Below, in pieces: positions 56,801 to 64,000 of a stretch of DNA of 64,000 nucleotides. Positions within the stretch are counted from its first letter, which is position 1. Each line of letters opens with the position of its first letter. This DNA comes from SVQP01 sp045603085 (lineage in GTDB: Bacteria; Bacillota; Clostridia; Oscillospirales; CAG-272). Position numbers and translations under genes: made by a program. The stretch lies in contig JAZULL010000033.1 in assembly GCA_045603085.1 (NCBI GenBank), positions 1 to 64,000 of the forward strand, in the 5' to 3' direction. Under the pieces are notes generated by a model. It was given only the letters and a program-made list of their open reading frames with translations, made no database searches and had not been told where the DNA came from.

Positions 56801-57553
56801 GACAGCGCAAAGGCGTTTGCCGATGCGGGCGCAGAAGCAAAGATCTTTGTTATCAATAACCTGACCGGTCAGGGCATTGAACGCTCGGTCGAGCAGTTTG
56901 CAAAGCTGTGCCGCGATTCGCAGATCATCTTCCTGCCCGGTGGATTCTCGGGCGGCGACGAGCCCGACGGCTCGGGCAAGTTCATTACCTCCTTCTTCCG
57001 TAACGCGCAGGTCAAGGAGCAGGTCAGCGATCTGCTTGATAACCGCGACGGTCTGATGGCGGGTATCTGTAACGGCTTCCAGGCGCTGATCAAGCTGGGT
57101 CTGGTTCCTTACGGCAAGATCATCGACACCGATGAAAATTGCCCGACCCTGACCTACAATACCATCGGCAGACACCAGTCGCGCGTGGTGCGCACCCGTA
57201 TCTGTTCCAACCTCTCTCCTTGGTTGCAGGGTGTCAAGGTGGGCGACGTGGTCAACGTACCCATCTCGCACGGTGAGGGTCGCTTCCTGTGCTCCGAGGA
57301 GCTGGCCGCACAGCTTGCCGTAAACGGACAGATCGCTACGCAGTACGTGGATGAGCAGGGAATTGTCACCGCCGACGTGCGCTGCAACCCCAATAACTCG
57401 GTCTTCGCCGTTGAGGGTATCACCTCGCCCGATGGCAGAGTGTTTGGTAAAATGGGTCACTCCGAGCGAGTCGGCTCGCACCTGTACCGCAACGTACCGG
57501 GTAGCTTTGATATTGGCATGTTTGCAAGTGCCGTCAAGTATTTCAAGGGTTAA
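53852..57553 (+). CDS. purL: phosphoribosylformylglycinamidine synthase, single chain
   Basis: A 1233-residue large-form FGAM synthase combining synthetase and glutaminase. The start at 53852 follows AGGAGG, and the longer upstream frame overlaps purD without support. Visible are DTYWSDHCRHTTFLTEI, FKNETHNHPTEIEPFGGAAT, DIVILLGGRTGRDGCGGATG and GKDSMSGSFDTL in the synthetase half. In the class I glutaminase end are IPVFPGTNCEYDSAKAF, LPGGFSGGDEPDGSGKF, the nucleophile in GICNGFQAL (Cys about 1073) and SHGEGRF. Because it is complete in one chain, separate purQ and purS are not expected. Confidence 0.95.
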   Translation: MVFRVYVEKKQGLDHEAASLCHEINTFLSIGALEKVRVINRYDVENATEELFDYATRTVLSEPQLDNVSDKLDADGATVFAVEYLPGQYDQRADSAAQCMQIISCGDRPTVRTAKVYLLYGELTEAQVAAIKKHVINPVESREATLDKPETLVAQFDIPTTVETLHGFCEMDADALAQFVKSYGLAMDMDDLAFCRDYFVSEQRDPTITEIRMIDTYWSDHCRHTTFLTEIGQVTIEDKELERACKIYMNMREQLGRTHKPMTLMDIATIGTRYLKANGKLPRIDESEEINACTVKITVKTEDGDEPWLLLFKNETHNHPTEIEPFGGAATCIGGAIRDPLSGRSYVYAAMRVTGGADPTRALSETLPGKLPQKKLDTTAAAGYSSYGNQIGLATGQVDELYHDGYAAKRMEIGAVIAAAPAENVRREVPAPEDIVILLGGRTGRDGCGGATGSSKSHTLTSLESCGAEVQKGNAPEERKLQRLFRNPEASRLIKRCNDFGAGGVSVAIGELADGLEIDLNAVPKKYEGLDGTELAISESQERMAVVVAPEDADRFCELALSENLEATRVARVKADPRLTMTWNGNVIVDLSREFLNSNGAKKQMDITLSKTESFAKDIPADFEGGIKALAGDLNICSRRGLSERFDSTIGAGTVLMPFGGMYQLTPIQAMVHKVSVEKKHTDTCSYMAWGYNPFIAEKSPYHSAYLAVVESVCKMVAQGAKFEDVYLTFQEYFEKPGRDGRRWGKPMAALLGALMAQKDFEIASIGGKDSMSGSFDTLDVPPTLVSFAVTTGDASEVVGGEFKGAGHKVVLLTPEMGENGLPVAESVKALFDTVHNGMKSGKVLAAWTPTLGGVAEGVLKMCLGNGIGFAFADGVSLETIFGYNYGGFILELAEGAEIDGVLLGHTTAKAEITYGESAVCLNALLDVYENKLESVYSCNIEHSHGALPTVAYTGGCAAKAPAILTAKPQVIIPVFPGTNCEYDSAKAFADAGAEAKIFVINNLTGQGIERSVEQFAKLCRDSQIIFLPGGFSGGDEPDGSGKFITSFFRNAQVKEQVSDLLDNRDGLMAGICNGFQALIKLGLVPYGKIIDTDENCPTLTYNTIGRHQSRVVRTRICSNLSPWLQGVKVGDVVNVPISHGEGRFLCSEELAAQLAVNGQIATQYVDEQGIVTADVRCNPNNSVFAVEGITSPDGRVFGKMGHSERVGSHLYRNVPGSFDIGMFASAVKYFKG

Positions 57554-57574
57554 TTGATAGGAGGAAGATAGATT

Positions 57575-59077
57575 ATGGCATATTTTTATCCCGAAGCATC
57601 TCATACGTTTAATGAATATCTGTTAGTTCCCGGCTACTCGGGCCCCGATTGCATCCCCACCAACGTTTCTCTGCGCACCCCTCTGGTTCGCTACAGAAAG
57701 GGTGAGCAGCCTGCAATTGCGATGAATATTCCCATGGTTTCGGCCATTATGCAGTCTGTTTCCGGCGATAAGCTGGCAATTGCACTTGCCAAGGAGGGCG
57801 GTGTGTCCTTCATTTACGGCGCGCAGACCATCGAGGACGAGGCGGCTATGGTTGCCCGCGTCAAGGGTCACAAGGCAGGCTTTGTCCGCAGTGATTCCAA
57901 CATCCGTCCCGATCAGACGCTGGCAGACATTCTGGAGCTCAAGGCCAAGACCGGCCACTCCACCGTGGCTGTGACCGATGACGGTACGGGCACCGGCAAG
58001 CTGCTTGGTATCGTCACCGGCAGAGACTACCGCGTCAGCCGCATGTCTCCCGATCTCAAGGTCGAGGCGTTCATGACCCCCCTTGCAAAGCTGATCACCG
58101 CGCCCGAGGGAACTACCCTGAAGGCCGCAAACGACATTATCTGGGATCATAAGCTCAACTCCCTGCCCATCGTGGACAAGGACGGCAAGCTTGTCGCATT
58201 CGTATTCCGCAAGGACTACGACACCCATAAGCAGAACCCGGGCGAGTTGCTGGACGAGCACAAGAGATACGTGGTCGGCGCAGGTATCAATACCCGCGAC
58301 TATGCACAGCGTGTTCCCGCACTTGTACAGGCCGGTGCAGACGTTCTGTGCATCGACTCCTCCGAGGGCTTCTCGGCTTGGCAGGAGCAGACCATTGCAT
58401 GGATCAGAGAGAATTACGGCGACAGCGTCAAGGTGGGCGCGGGCAACGTGGTTGACCGCGAGGGCTTCAGATTCCTTGCCGATTGCGGTGCAGACTTTAT
58501 CAAGGTCGGTATCGGCGGCGGCTCGATCTGTATCACCAGAGAGACCAAGGGCATCGGCCGCGGTCAGGCAACTGCGCTGATCGAGGTCTGCAAGGCCCGT
58601 GACGAATATTTCGAGGAAACCGGCATTTACGTTCCCGTCTGCTCGGACGGCGGTATCGTGCATGACCACCACATCACGCTGGCTCTGGCCATGGGTGCGG
58701 ACTTTGTCATGCTGGGCAGATACTTTGCAAGATTTGAGGAATCCCCCAGCGCAAAGGTCAACGTGGGCGGCACGCTGATGAAGGAATATTGGGGCGAGGG
58801 CTCCAACCGCGCCCGTAACTGGCAGAGATACGATCTGGGCGGCGCAACCAAGCTGTCCTTTGAGGAGGGTGTTGACTCCTACGTTCCTTACGCGGGCAAG
58901 CTGTCCGACAACGTACAGACCACGCTGTATAAGGTCAAGTCCACCATGTGCAACTGCGGCGCGCTGACCATTCCCGAGCTGCAGCAAAAGGCCAAGCTGA
59001 CCCTTGTATCCTCCACCAGTATCGTCGAGGGCGGTGCACACGACGTTGTGGTCAAGACCTCCAACAAGCAAGTGTAA
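57575..59077 (+). CDS. guaB: IMP dehydrogenase
   Basis: A 500-residue IMPDH that makes XMP, the first step to GMP. The barrel is interrupted by two CBS domains (about 95-220, e.g. GKLLGIVTGRDYRVS, LPIVDKDGKLVAF). The catalytic loop reads GGGSICITRE with Cys near 315 (the family usually has G-P/I-GSIC-T-TR). ICSDGGI-like PVCSDGGIVHDHHI, MLGRYFARFEESP and the flap EGVDSYVPYAGKL complete the enzyme. AGGAGGAAG precedes the ATG. Its placement in the operon couples IMP production to the guanylate branch. Confidence 0.93.
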   Translation: MAYFYPEASHTFNEYLLVPGYSGPDCIPTNVSLRTPLVRYRKGEQPAIAMNIPMVSAIMQSVSGDKLAIALAKEGGVSFIYGAQTIEDEAAMVARVKGHKAGFVRSDSNIRPDQTLADILELKAKTGHSTVAVTDDGTGTGKLLGIVTGRDYRVSRMSPDLKVEAFMTPLAKLITAPEGTTLKAANDIIWDHKLNSLPIVDKDGKLVAFVFRKDYDTHKQNPGELLDEHKRYVVGAGINTRDYAQRVPALVQAGADVLCIDSSEGFSAWQEQTIAWIRENYGDSVKVGAGNVVDREGFRFLADCGADFIKVGIGGGSICITRETKGIGRGQATALIEVCKARDEYFEETGIYVPVCSDGGIVHDHHITLALAMGADFVMLGRYFARFEESPSAKVNVGGTLMKEYWGEGSNRARNWQRYDLGGATKLSFEEGVDSYVPYAGKLSDNVQTTLYKVKSTMCNCGALTIPELQQKAKLTLVSSTSIVEGGAHDVVVKTSNKQV

Positions 59078-59098
59078 GAATAAAGGAGAAATACCGAC

Positions 59099-60772
59099 AT
59101 GATGACTGATATTGAAATTGCCCAGAGCATAAAGATGCAACCCATCACCGAGGTTGCAAAGACCGCAGGTATTCCCGAGGAATATCTTGAGCAGTACGGC
59201 AGATATAAGGCCAAGGTGGACTACACCGCGCTCATGAATGCCACCGATAAGAAGGACGGTAAGCTGATTCTGGTGACCGCTATCACCCCCACCCCCGCAG
59301 GCGAGGGTAAGACTACCACCACCATCGGTCTTGCTGACGGCATGAGAAAGATCGGCAAGAACGTTATGGTTGCACTTCGCGAGCCCTCGTTGGGCCCTGT
59401 ATTCGGCGTCAAGGGCGGCGCGGCAGGCGGCGGATATGCGCAGGTCGTTCCCATGGAGGATATCAACCTGCACTTTACCGGCGACTTCCACGCCATCGGT
59501 GCTGCAAACAATCTGCTGGCTGCAATGCTGGATAACCACATCTATCAGGGCAACGCTCTGAATATCGACCCCAGACGCATCACCTGGAAGAGATGCGTGG
59601 ACATGAATGACAGACAGCTCCGCTTTGTTGTGGACGGCCTTGGCGGCAGAGTCAACGGCACGCCCCGCGAGGACGGCTACGATATCACGGTTGCCTCCGA
59701 GATCATGGCTGTGTTCTGTCTGGCATCCTCGATTGAGGATCTTAAGGCAAGACTTTCCCGCATCATCGTAGCATACACCTATGACCAGAAGCCGGTCACC
59801 GCAGGTGACCTCAAGGCTGTTGGTGCTATGGCGGCACTTCTCAAGGACGCCATCAAGCCCAACTTAGTGCAGACCCTGGAGGGCACTCCCGCGCTGGTAC
59901 ACGGCGGTCCTTTTGCAAACATTGCGCACGGCTGTAACTCCATTATGGCCACCAAGCTGGCTATGAAGCTGGGAGACTACACCGTCACAGAGGCAGGCTT
60001 TGGCGCAGATCTGGGTGCTGAAAAGTTCCTGGATATCAAGTGCCGTATGGCAGGACTTACACCCGACGCAGTTGTCGTGGTTGCTACCATCCGCGCACTC
60101 AAGATGCACGGCGGTCTTGCAAAGACCGAGCTGGGTACCGAAAATCTTGAAGCACTCGGCAAGGGTCTGCCCAACCTGCTGCGTCACGTTTCCAACATCA
60201 AGAACGTATATAAGCTGCCCTGCGTGGTAGCCGTGAACCGTTTCCCCACCGACACCGATGCAGAGGTTGAGGAGATCATCCGCAAGTGCCGGGAGCTTGG
60301 TGTCAACGTCGTTCTGTCCGAGGTTTGGGCAAAGGGCGGTGAAGGCGGTGTTGCGCTGGCTACCGAGGTTGTCAGACTTTGCGAGGAGGAGCAGGGCGAT
60401 TTCACCTTCTCTTACGAGCTTGACGGCAGCATTCAGGATAAGATCGAGGCCGTTGTCAAGAAGGTCTACGGCGGCGCAGGCGTTTCGGTACTGCCCGCAG
60501 CGCAGAAGCAGATCGCAGAGCTGACCGCCCTTGGCTTTGACAAGTGCCCCATCTGCGTGGCCAAGACCCAGTATTCCTTCTCGGATGATATGACCAAGCT
60601 GGGCGCGCCCGAGAACTTTACCGTCACGGTCAAGAACGTCAAGGTCTCCGCAGGCGCAGGCTTTGTCGTCGTCCTGACCGGCGACATCATGACCATGCCG
60701 GGTCTGCCCCGCGTTCCCGCGGCTGAAAAGATCGACGTGGACGCAAACGGCACCATTACCGGTTTGTTCTGA
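59099..60772 (+). CDS. fhs: formate-tetrahydrofolate ligase
   Basis: A 557-residue enzyme forming 10-formyl-THF from formate, THF and ATP. The P-loop TPTPAGEGKTTTTIGLADGM, REPSLGPVFGVKGGAAGGGY, DFHAIGAANNLLAAMLDNHI and PGLPRVPAAEKIDVDANG are diagnostic. The start could be either of two adjacent ATGs (59099 or 59102). AAAGGAG lies upstream. It is the last gene of the purine operon before a strong terminator, giving a full formate-in, formyl-out route with the FNT channel, PurN and AICAR transformylase. Confidence 0.96.
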   Translation: MMTDIEIAQSIKMQPITEVAKTAGIPEEYLEQYGRYKAKVDYTALMNATDKKDGKLILVTAITPTPAGEGKTTTTIGLADGMRKIGKNVMVALREPSLGPVFGVKGGAAGGGYAQVVPMEDINLHFTGDFHAIGAANNLLAAMLDNHIYQGNALNIDPRRITWKRCVDMNDRQLRFVVDGLGGRVNGTPREDGYDITVASEIMAVFCLASSIEDLKARLSRIIVAYTYDQKPVTAGDLKAVGAMAALLKDAIKPNLVQTLEGTPALVHGGPFANIAHGCNSIMATKLAMKLGDYTVTEAGFGADLGAEKFLDIKCRMAGLTPDAVVVVATIRALKMHGGLAKTELGTENLEALGKGLPNLLRHVSNIKNVYKLPCVVAVNRFPTDTDAEVEEIIRKCRELGVNVVLSEVWAKGGEGGVALATEVVRLCEEEQGDFTFSYELDGSIQDKIEAVVKKVYGGAGVSVLPAAQKQIAELTALGFDKCPICVAKTQYSFSDDMTKLGAPENFTVTVKNVKVSAGAGFVVVLTGDIMTMPGLPRVPAAEKIDVDANGTITGLF

Positions 60773-60789
60773 TTCTTTTGAAAATAAAA

Positions 60790-60827
60790 AGCACGGAGCG
60801 CCGAAACGGCGCTCCGTGCTATTTTTA
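60790..60827. terminator. bidirectional terminator at the end of the purine operon
   Basis: AGCACGGAGCGCC (60790-60802) and GGCGCTCCGTGCT (60808-60820) form a perfect 13-bp stem with loop GAAAC. ATTTTT follows on the plus strand and a T-rich run on the minus strand, where it ends the ECF/coaX operon. Confidence 0.9.
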
Positions 60828-61439
60828 CTGTTGCGCTTCGGGGGCTTGCCCGGCGCTCTTTTTTCCAATGTTCAGAATGCGCAGGATTGTGGGGCTTAGT
60901 ACGATGTTGGCCAACAGCTCAAACACGAAATTGAGGCCCACGAAGAACACGATCATGTAAGCGAAAACCGACAGCCCCTTGTCAGCGGCACCGCTTTGCA
61001 CGGCGTCGAAGAAAAAGAGTCTGCAGCCCAGCAGAAAGATGCCCGTGTTGACGACGGGACACACGATCGCGCTGACCATGACCGCCAGGTATTGATTGAC
61101 CTTTTCAAGCAGCTTGTAAGCAAAGCCTGCACAAAGGCCGGAAACTGCACCCTTGACCAGCACTGTGATGATCGTGCCGGGGATACTCAGGCCAAACCAG
61201 AAAGCTGCATCGACTGTAGCGAAGAACACCGCTCCTGCCACGCCGCCCAGCCATGCACCTGCCCAAGGGCCGCACAAGGCACTTCCGATGACGACCGGGA
61301 TCAGGGTCAGGGAAATTGACGCCAATCCTCCGATCTTGATAAAGCCGCCGAAATAGGCCAAAACGGCCACAACGGCAGTCAGCAGTGCCAACAGCACAAG
61401 CTGTTTGACTTTCTGCCTTGAATTGGTTTTACTTTGCAT
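60825..61439 (-). CDS. ECF transporter S component (pantothenate type suspected)
   Basis: A 204-residue membrane protein with about six helices. LVLLALLTAVVAVLAYFGGF, ISLTLIPVVIGSALCGPWAG and AGFAYKLLEKVNQYLAVMVS show the S-component fold used with shared EcfA/A'/T energising subunits, which are not in this window. The start at 61439 follows AAGGAGG. It is downstream of coaX in the same operon, so pantothenate (PanT-type) is the most economical substrate guess. The sequence alone does not prove it. Confidence 0.82.
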   Translation of the reverse strand: MQSKTNSRQKVKQLVLLALLTAVVAVLAYFGGFIKIGGLASISLTLIPVVIGSALCGPWAGAWLGGVAGAVFFATVDAAFWFGLSIPGTIITVLVKGAVSGLCAGFAYKLLEKVNQYLAVMVSAIVCPVVNTGIFLLGCRLFFFDAVQSGAADKGLSVFAYMIVFFVGLNFVFELLANIVLSPTILRILNIGKKSAGQAPEAQQ

Positions 61440-61517
61440 AAATCCTCCTTGCTGTCGTCCGCAAAAGCGGTACAACGCATAAATTTATATTGACTGCCAT
61501 GCAGTAATATACTTGAG

Positions 61518-62285
61518 TCAGGTGTGATTTTTCTGATACAGAATGTGTAGGCCCTTGAGAATGAGTGTTTCATCCACGTGGATCGTATGCTCGCACAACG
61601 GAATGACGGTGGATGCCATGCCGCCCGTAGCCAGGAGAAGCAGATCCTTGTCAAGCTCACGGTGAATGCGGTCGATCATGCCGTCGATCATGCTCGCGTT
61701 ACCGAACAGTACGCCGGATCTCATGCTGTCCACCGTGTTTTTGGCAATGACCTTGCCGGGTGTTTCCAGGCTGATCTTGGGCAACTGCGCGGTCTGCTCG
61801 GCCAGGGCGTTCAGTCCCATGTGGATGCCCGGGATGATCGAAGCACCGATAAAGGTGCCATGCTCGTCCACGACCGACAGCTTGGTGGCTGTGCCGATAT
61901 CAATGATCAGGCAGGGGCTTTGGTAAAGGTAATGTGCTGCAACCGCCGAGGCGATCAGATCCGCGCCAACCGAGGAGGGCATATCGCAGCGAATGCAAAT
62001 GCCGCTTTTGATGCCCGGGCCGACCGTGAGCGGCTCTTGCCCGAACAGAAAGCGCAGGGCCTGCTTGACCGTTTCGTTCAAAGGGGGAACGACCGAGGAA
62101 ATGATAGCACCGCGCACGCTGTGCTTGTCAATGCCGTGCAGCGCAAGCGCACCCGAAATCCGCATGGCATATTCGTCCTGTGTTGCGCGCAGATCCGTGG
62201 ATAAGCGGGAAACGAACCTCAGCTCGTCCCGGTCAAATCCGCCAAGCGCGATGCTGGTGTTGCCAATGTCGATTGCGAGAATCAT
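61518..62285 (-). CDS. coaX: type III pantothenate kinase
   Basis: A 255-residue CoaX, catalysing the first step of coenzyme A synthesis. The ASKHA-fold motifs are present: phosphate-1 AIDIGNTSIALGG, GADLIASAVAAHYLY, phosphate-2 IIDIGTATKLSVVD, then ASIIPGIHMGLNAL and LLATGGMAS. It is insensitive to CoA feedback, as known for type III enzymes. AAGGAGG lies before the ATG, and a promoter is at 62324-62352. An S-component transporter follows in the operon after 78 bases. Confidence 0.95.
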   Translation of the reverse strand: MILAIDIGNTSIALGGFDRDELRFVSRLSTDLRATQDEYAMRISGALALHGIDKHSVRGAIISSVVPPLNETVKQALRFLFGQEPLTVGPGIKSGICIRCDMPSSVGADLIASAVAAHYLYQSPCLIIDIGTATKLSVVDEHGTFIGASIIPGIHMGLNALAEQTAQLPKISLETPGKVIAKNTVDSMRSGVLFGNASMIDGMIDRIHRELDKDLLLLATGGMASTVIPLCEHTIHVDETLILKGLHILYQKNHT

Positions 62286-62323
62286 AGCACCCCTCCTTAT
62301 TTGTGCGGTTGTTTTCTGTGTGC

Positions 62324-62352
62324 ATTATAGCATATGCTCGGCGAAAAATCAA
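62324..62352 (-). promoter_or_regulatory. promoter of coaX
   Basis: Minus strand TTGATT (62347-62352), 17 bases, TATAAT (62324-62329). Confidence 0.7.
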
Positions 62353-62412
62353 TAGCGGTGACCGAATTTCCATGCGATCGGCACAAGTTTAACGTTTTTC
62401 GATAAAATTCGA

Positions 62413-62441
62413 TTGACAAACGAATGGGTGTATAGTATAAT
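62413..62441 (+). promoter_or_regulatory. promoter of the Cro-like regulator gene
   Basis: TTGACA (62413-62418), 17 bases, TATAAT (62436-62441), inside a longer TATAATATAATATAA run. Confidence 0.8.
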
Positions 62442-62473
62442 ATAATATAAATGTAGGGAACGGAGGATGGAGT

Positions 62474-62683
62474 ATGATCGTTATCAGACTCGACCGCGTC
62501 ATGGCGGACAGAAAAATCAAATCGGGGGAGCTTGCCGAGCGTGTGGGCATCTCCTCGGTCAATCTTTCCAAGCTCAAAACCGGGAGAGTCAGTGCCGTCA
62601 GGTTTTCCACGCTGGAGGCCATCTGCCGCGAGCTGAATTGCCAGCCCGGCGACATCCTGGAATACAGGGAGGATGACCAATGA
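62474..62683 (+). CDS. small Cro/C1-type HTH regulator
   Basis: A 69-residue single-domain DNA-binding protein of the YozG/Cro type. The HTH reads IKSGELAERVGISSVNLSKL and then KTGRVSAVRFSTLEAICREL, with the typical end NCQPGDILEY. GGAGG precedes the ATG. It overlaps the peptidase gene as ATGA, so the two are co-translated. It may autoregulate the pair by binding the AT-rich promoter. Confidence 0.9.
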   Translation: MIVIRLDRVMADRKIKSGELAERVGISSVNLSKLKTGRVSAVRFSTLEAICRELNCQPGDILEYREDDQ

Positions 62684-63858
62684 AAAATCCGATTCTGCGG
62701 CTTTTGTGTGCCGCTGTCTGTCTTGTGCTGCTTGCATGCGCGGTTTCCTGCGAAACCGCGGGCGGAGCGGATACCGAGGACTCACAGAGCTCTGAGTCGG
62801 TGACCACCGTGTCGCCTGAGCCCCCTTCAGGCGAGCAGACCACCACCGAGCCCGCTCCCGATACCGAGCAGACCACCACGGCCCCCGTCGCGCCGGGTGA
62901 GGTCATCGTCACCCCCAACGACAAGGGCTACACCTATCCCATGCTGGTCGAGGACCTGGCCGCCCTTGAAGCCGCCTATGGCGACAAGTTTGCCTATGAG
63001 AGCATCGGCAAGAGCGTGGACGGCCGCGAAATCTATGCATGCATAGTCGGCAACCCCGGTGCCCCTCGCAAGATCATGATCACGGGCGGCATCCACGGCA
63101 GGGAATATCTGAGCAGCCTGTTGGTCATGATGCAGATCGAGCACTATCTTTCCTGCTATACCGTGGGTAAGTACAACGGCCTTGCCTATTACGATATGTT
63201 CAAGGAATATGCATTTTATATCCTCCCCATGATCAATCCGGACGGCGTCATGCTGGCCCTGGAGGGAATCGAATCGGTGCAGAGTCCCGAGGTGAGAGAG
63301 ACGCTGGAGGAGATCTATGCCGACAATCTGCGCGACGGCCTGACCGGCGCGGAGGACATCAACGACTATTTCGCGTATAACTGGAAATCCAATGCCAACG
63401 GCGTGGATCTCAACCGCAATTTTGCACTCTCCAACTGGCGCGACGTCACCACGGGTATCATGTCCCCCTGCTTCCGCAATTATAAAGGTCCGAGTGCCGC
63501 ATCCGAGCCCGAAACAAAGGCGGTCAGCGCATGGGTGCAGTCGCTTGGCGGGATCGAGGGCATGCTGGCCTTCCATACCGCAGGGCAGGTGGTGTATTGG
63601 GATTGTGGCATGAGCGGTGCCGTCCGGCAGGAAACGTCGGATCTTGCGCGCGCGGTCTGCGACCATACGGGGTATAAATTCATCTACGATAAGCATCTGG
63701 ATGCATCTCTGAACGACTGGATGACGCTGGAGCTCGGTATCCCCACCGTCACGGTCGAGCTGGCCGAGGTGATCTATCCCATGCCGCCAAGCCAGATCGA
63801 TCAGGCCTGGGAGCAGGCAAGGGAGCTGTGGGTGGTCACGGCGCAGTTCTTTGGTTAA
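62680..63858 (+). CDS. M14 family zinc carboxypeptidase lipoprotein
   Basis: A 392-residue exported peptidase. The signal peptide ends in a lipobox around LLACAVSC, so Cys near 19-24 is lipidated. A Ser/Thr/Pro/Glu-rich linker (about 25-75) then spaces the enzyme from the membrane. The M14 catalytic domain shows zinc ligands in GGIHGREYL (HxxE) and LAFHTAGQ, the substrate-binding GVDLNRNF and the catalytic Glu in TVTVELAEV. It resembles carboxypeptidases of the gamma-D-glutamyl-diamino-acid type that trim wall peptides, but substrate choice is not settled. Its start overlaps the regulator stop. A terminator follows. Confidence 0.9.
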   Translation: MKNPILRLLCAAVCLVLLACAVSCETAGGADTEDSQSSESVTTVSPEPPSGEQTTTEPAPDTEQTTTAPVAPGEVIVTPNDKGYTYPMLVEDLAALEAAYGDKFAYESIGKSVDGREIYACIVGNPGAPRKIMITGGIHGREYLSSLLVMMQIEHYLSCYTVGKYNGLAYYDMFKEYAFYILPMINPDGVMLALEGIESVQSPEVRETLEEIYADNLRDGLTGAEDINDYFAYNWKSNANGVDLNRNFALSNWRDVTTGIMSPCFRNYKGPSAASEPETKAVSAWVQSLGGIEGMLAFHTAGQVVYWDCGMSGAVRQETSDLARAVCDHTGYKFIYDKHLDASLNDWMTLELGIPTVTVELAEVIYPMPPSQIDQAWEQARELWVVTAQFFG

Positions 63859-63867
63859 ATTATACAA

Positions 63868-63905
63868 ACGGCGATTTACATTTGTGTGCAAATCGCCGTC
63901 TTTTG
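63868..63905 (+). terminator. terminator after the M14 peptidase gene
   Basis: ACGGCGATTT (63868-63877) and AAATCGCCGT (63890-63899) form a perfect 10-bp stem, followed by CTTTT. Confidence 0.8.
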
Positions 63906-63947
63906 CACAAAACAGCAAGATATGTCCGTTCTACGCCTATGATTGTC

Positions 63948-63976
63948 TTGAAAGTCCGCACCTTTTGTCTTATAAT
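63948..63976 (+). promoter_or_regulatory. promoter for a gene beyond the window
   Basis: TTGAAA (63948-63953), 17 bases ending TTTGTCT, TATAAT (63971-63976). The transcript would run off the right edge. Confidence 0.65.
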
Positions 63977-64000
63977 TAAGAAAAATGGGATGAAATATCC

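Noticed and set aside
53684..57604. 1306-codon open frame antisense to purL
   Set aside because: An artefact of codon bias opposite a highly conserved enzyme gene. It has no recognisable domain or start signal, and it also runs into purD and guaB.
57623..59539. 638-codon open frame antisense to guaB and fhs
   Set aside because: It crosses two strongly supported sense genes and has no coding features of its own.

Overview
The window comes from a low-to-mid GC Gram-positive bacterium, most likely a gut Clostridia of the Oscillospiraceae/Ruminococcaceae kind. This is inferred from the strong purine-rich ribosome binding sites, SigA-type promoters with 17-nt spacers, a BspA-type leucine-rich-repeat surface protein, a ZTP riboswitch, and a clostridial-style purine operon with a PurO-type IMP cyclohydrolase and single-chain PurL. 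No species can be named from sequence alone.

Layout. 1-3022: a possible structured RNA, then a minus-strand TrpX-type ABC transporter (lipoprotein, permease, ATPase). It diverges from a LysR regulator (3173-4063) through two interlocked promoters. 4236-16364: one 4042-residue cell-surface protein with a GLUG-like N-terminus, BspA repeats, Flg_new-like repeats, five tandem 80-residue Cys-rich repeats and a C-terminal membrane anchor. 16695-23271: the most distinctive locus, a TerY-P-like signalling module. It has three vWA proteins, each with its own near-identical promoter, the debris of a fourth, a long PP2C-type phosphatase and a Ser/Thr kinase ending in a duplicated unknown domain. 23670-26767: an alpha/beta hydrolase and a coupled PP-loop ATPase/ferredoxin-flavodoxin pair. 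26900-29330: a small AT-rich accessory islet with three orphan genes, tRNA 3'-end fragments, duplicated repeats and an intact tRNA-Ser(GCU). 29458-33759: two tiny membrane proteins, then a two-gene putative glycan-degrading operon. 33953-38720: prfC, then an SPFH / zinc-ribbon / TPM trio like B. subtilis YdjI-YdjG-YdjH. 38962-44006 (minus): a CPBP protease, YmdB, an esterase-acyltransferase fusion and a zinc-ribbon membrane protein. 44188-46073: asnA and a lipid kinase. 46162-60772: a purine operon led by a ZTP riboswitch: purE, purF-like, purM, an FNT channel, purN, IMP cyclohydrolase, AICAR transformylase alone, purD, purL, guaB, fhs. 60825-62285 (minus): coaX and an ECF S component. 62474-63858: a Cro-like regulator and an M14 metallopeptidase lipoprotein.

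How the genes work together. The purine operon links one-carbon supply (formate channel plus formate-THF ligase) to the two formyl-transfer steps (PurN, AICAR transformylase). The riboswitch would sense ZTP, the alarmone of 10-formyl-THF shortage. The vWA/PP2C/kinase locus looks like a self-contained reversible Ser/Thr phosphorylation switch with several alternative vWA partners.

Between genes there are at least five clusters of short hairpins. Their stems differ in sequence but are separated by a constant linker (GTTATGA/TCATAAC, GATGAAATC/GATTTCATC, ATATCACT, GTGAACCCA). In several clusters the linker switches to its reverse complement across the centre. These arrays and the triplicated vWA module are the least conventional features here.
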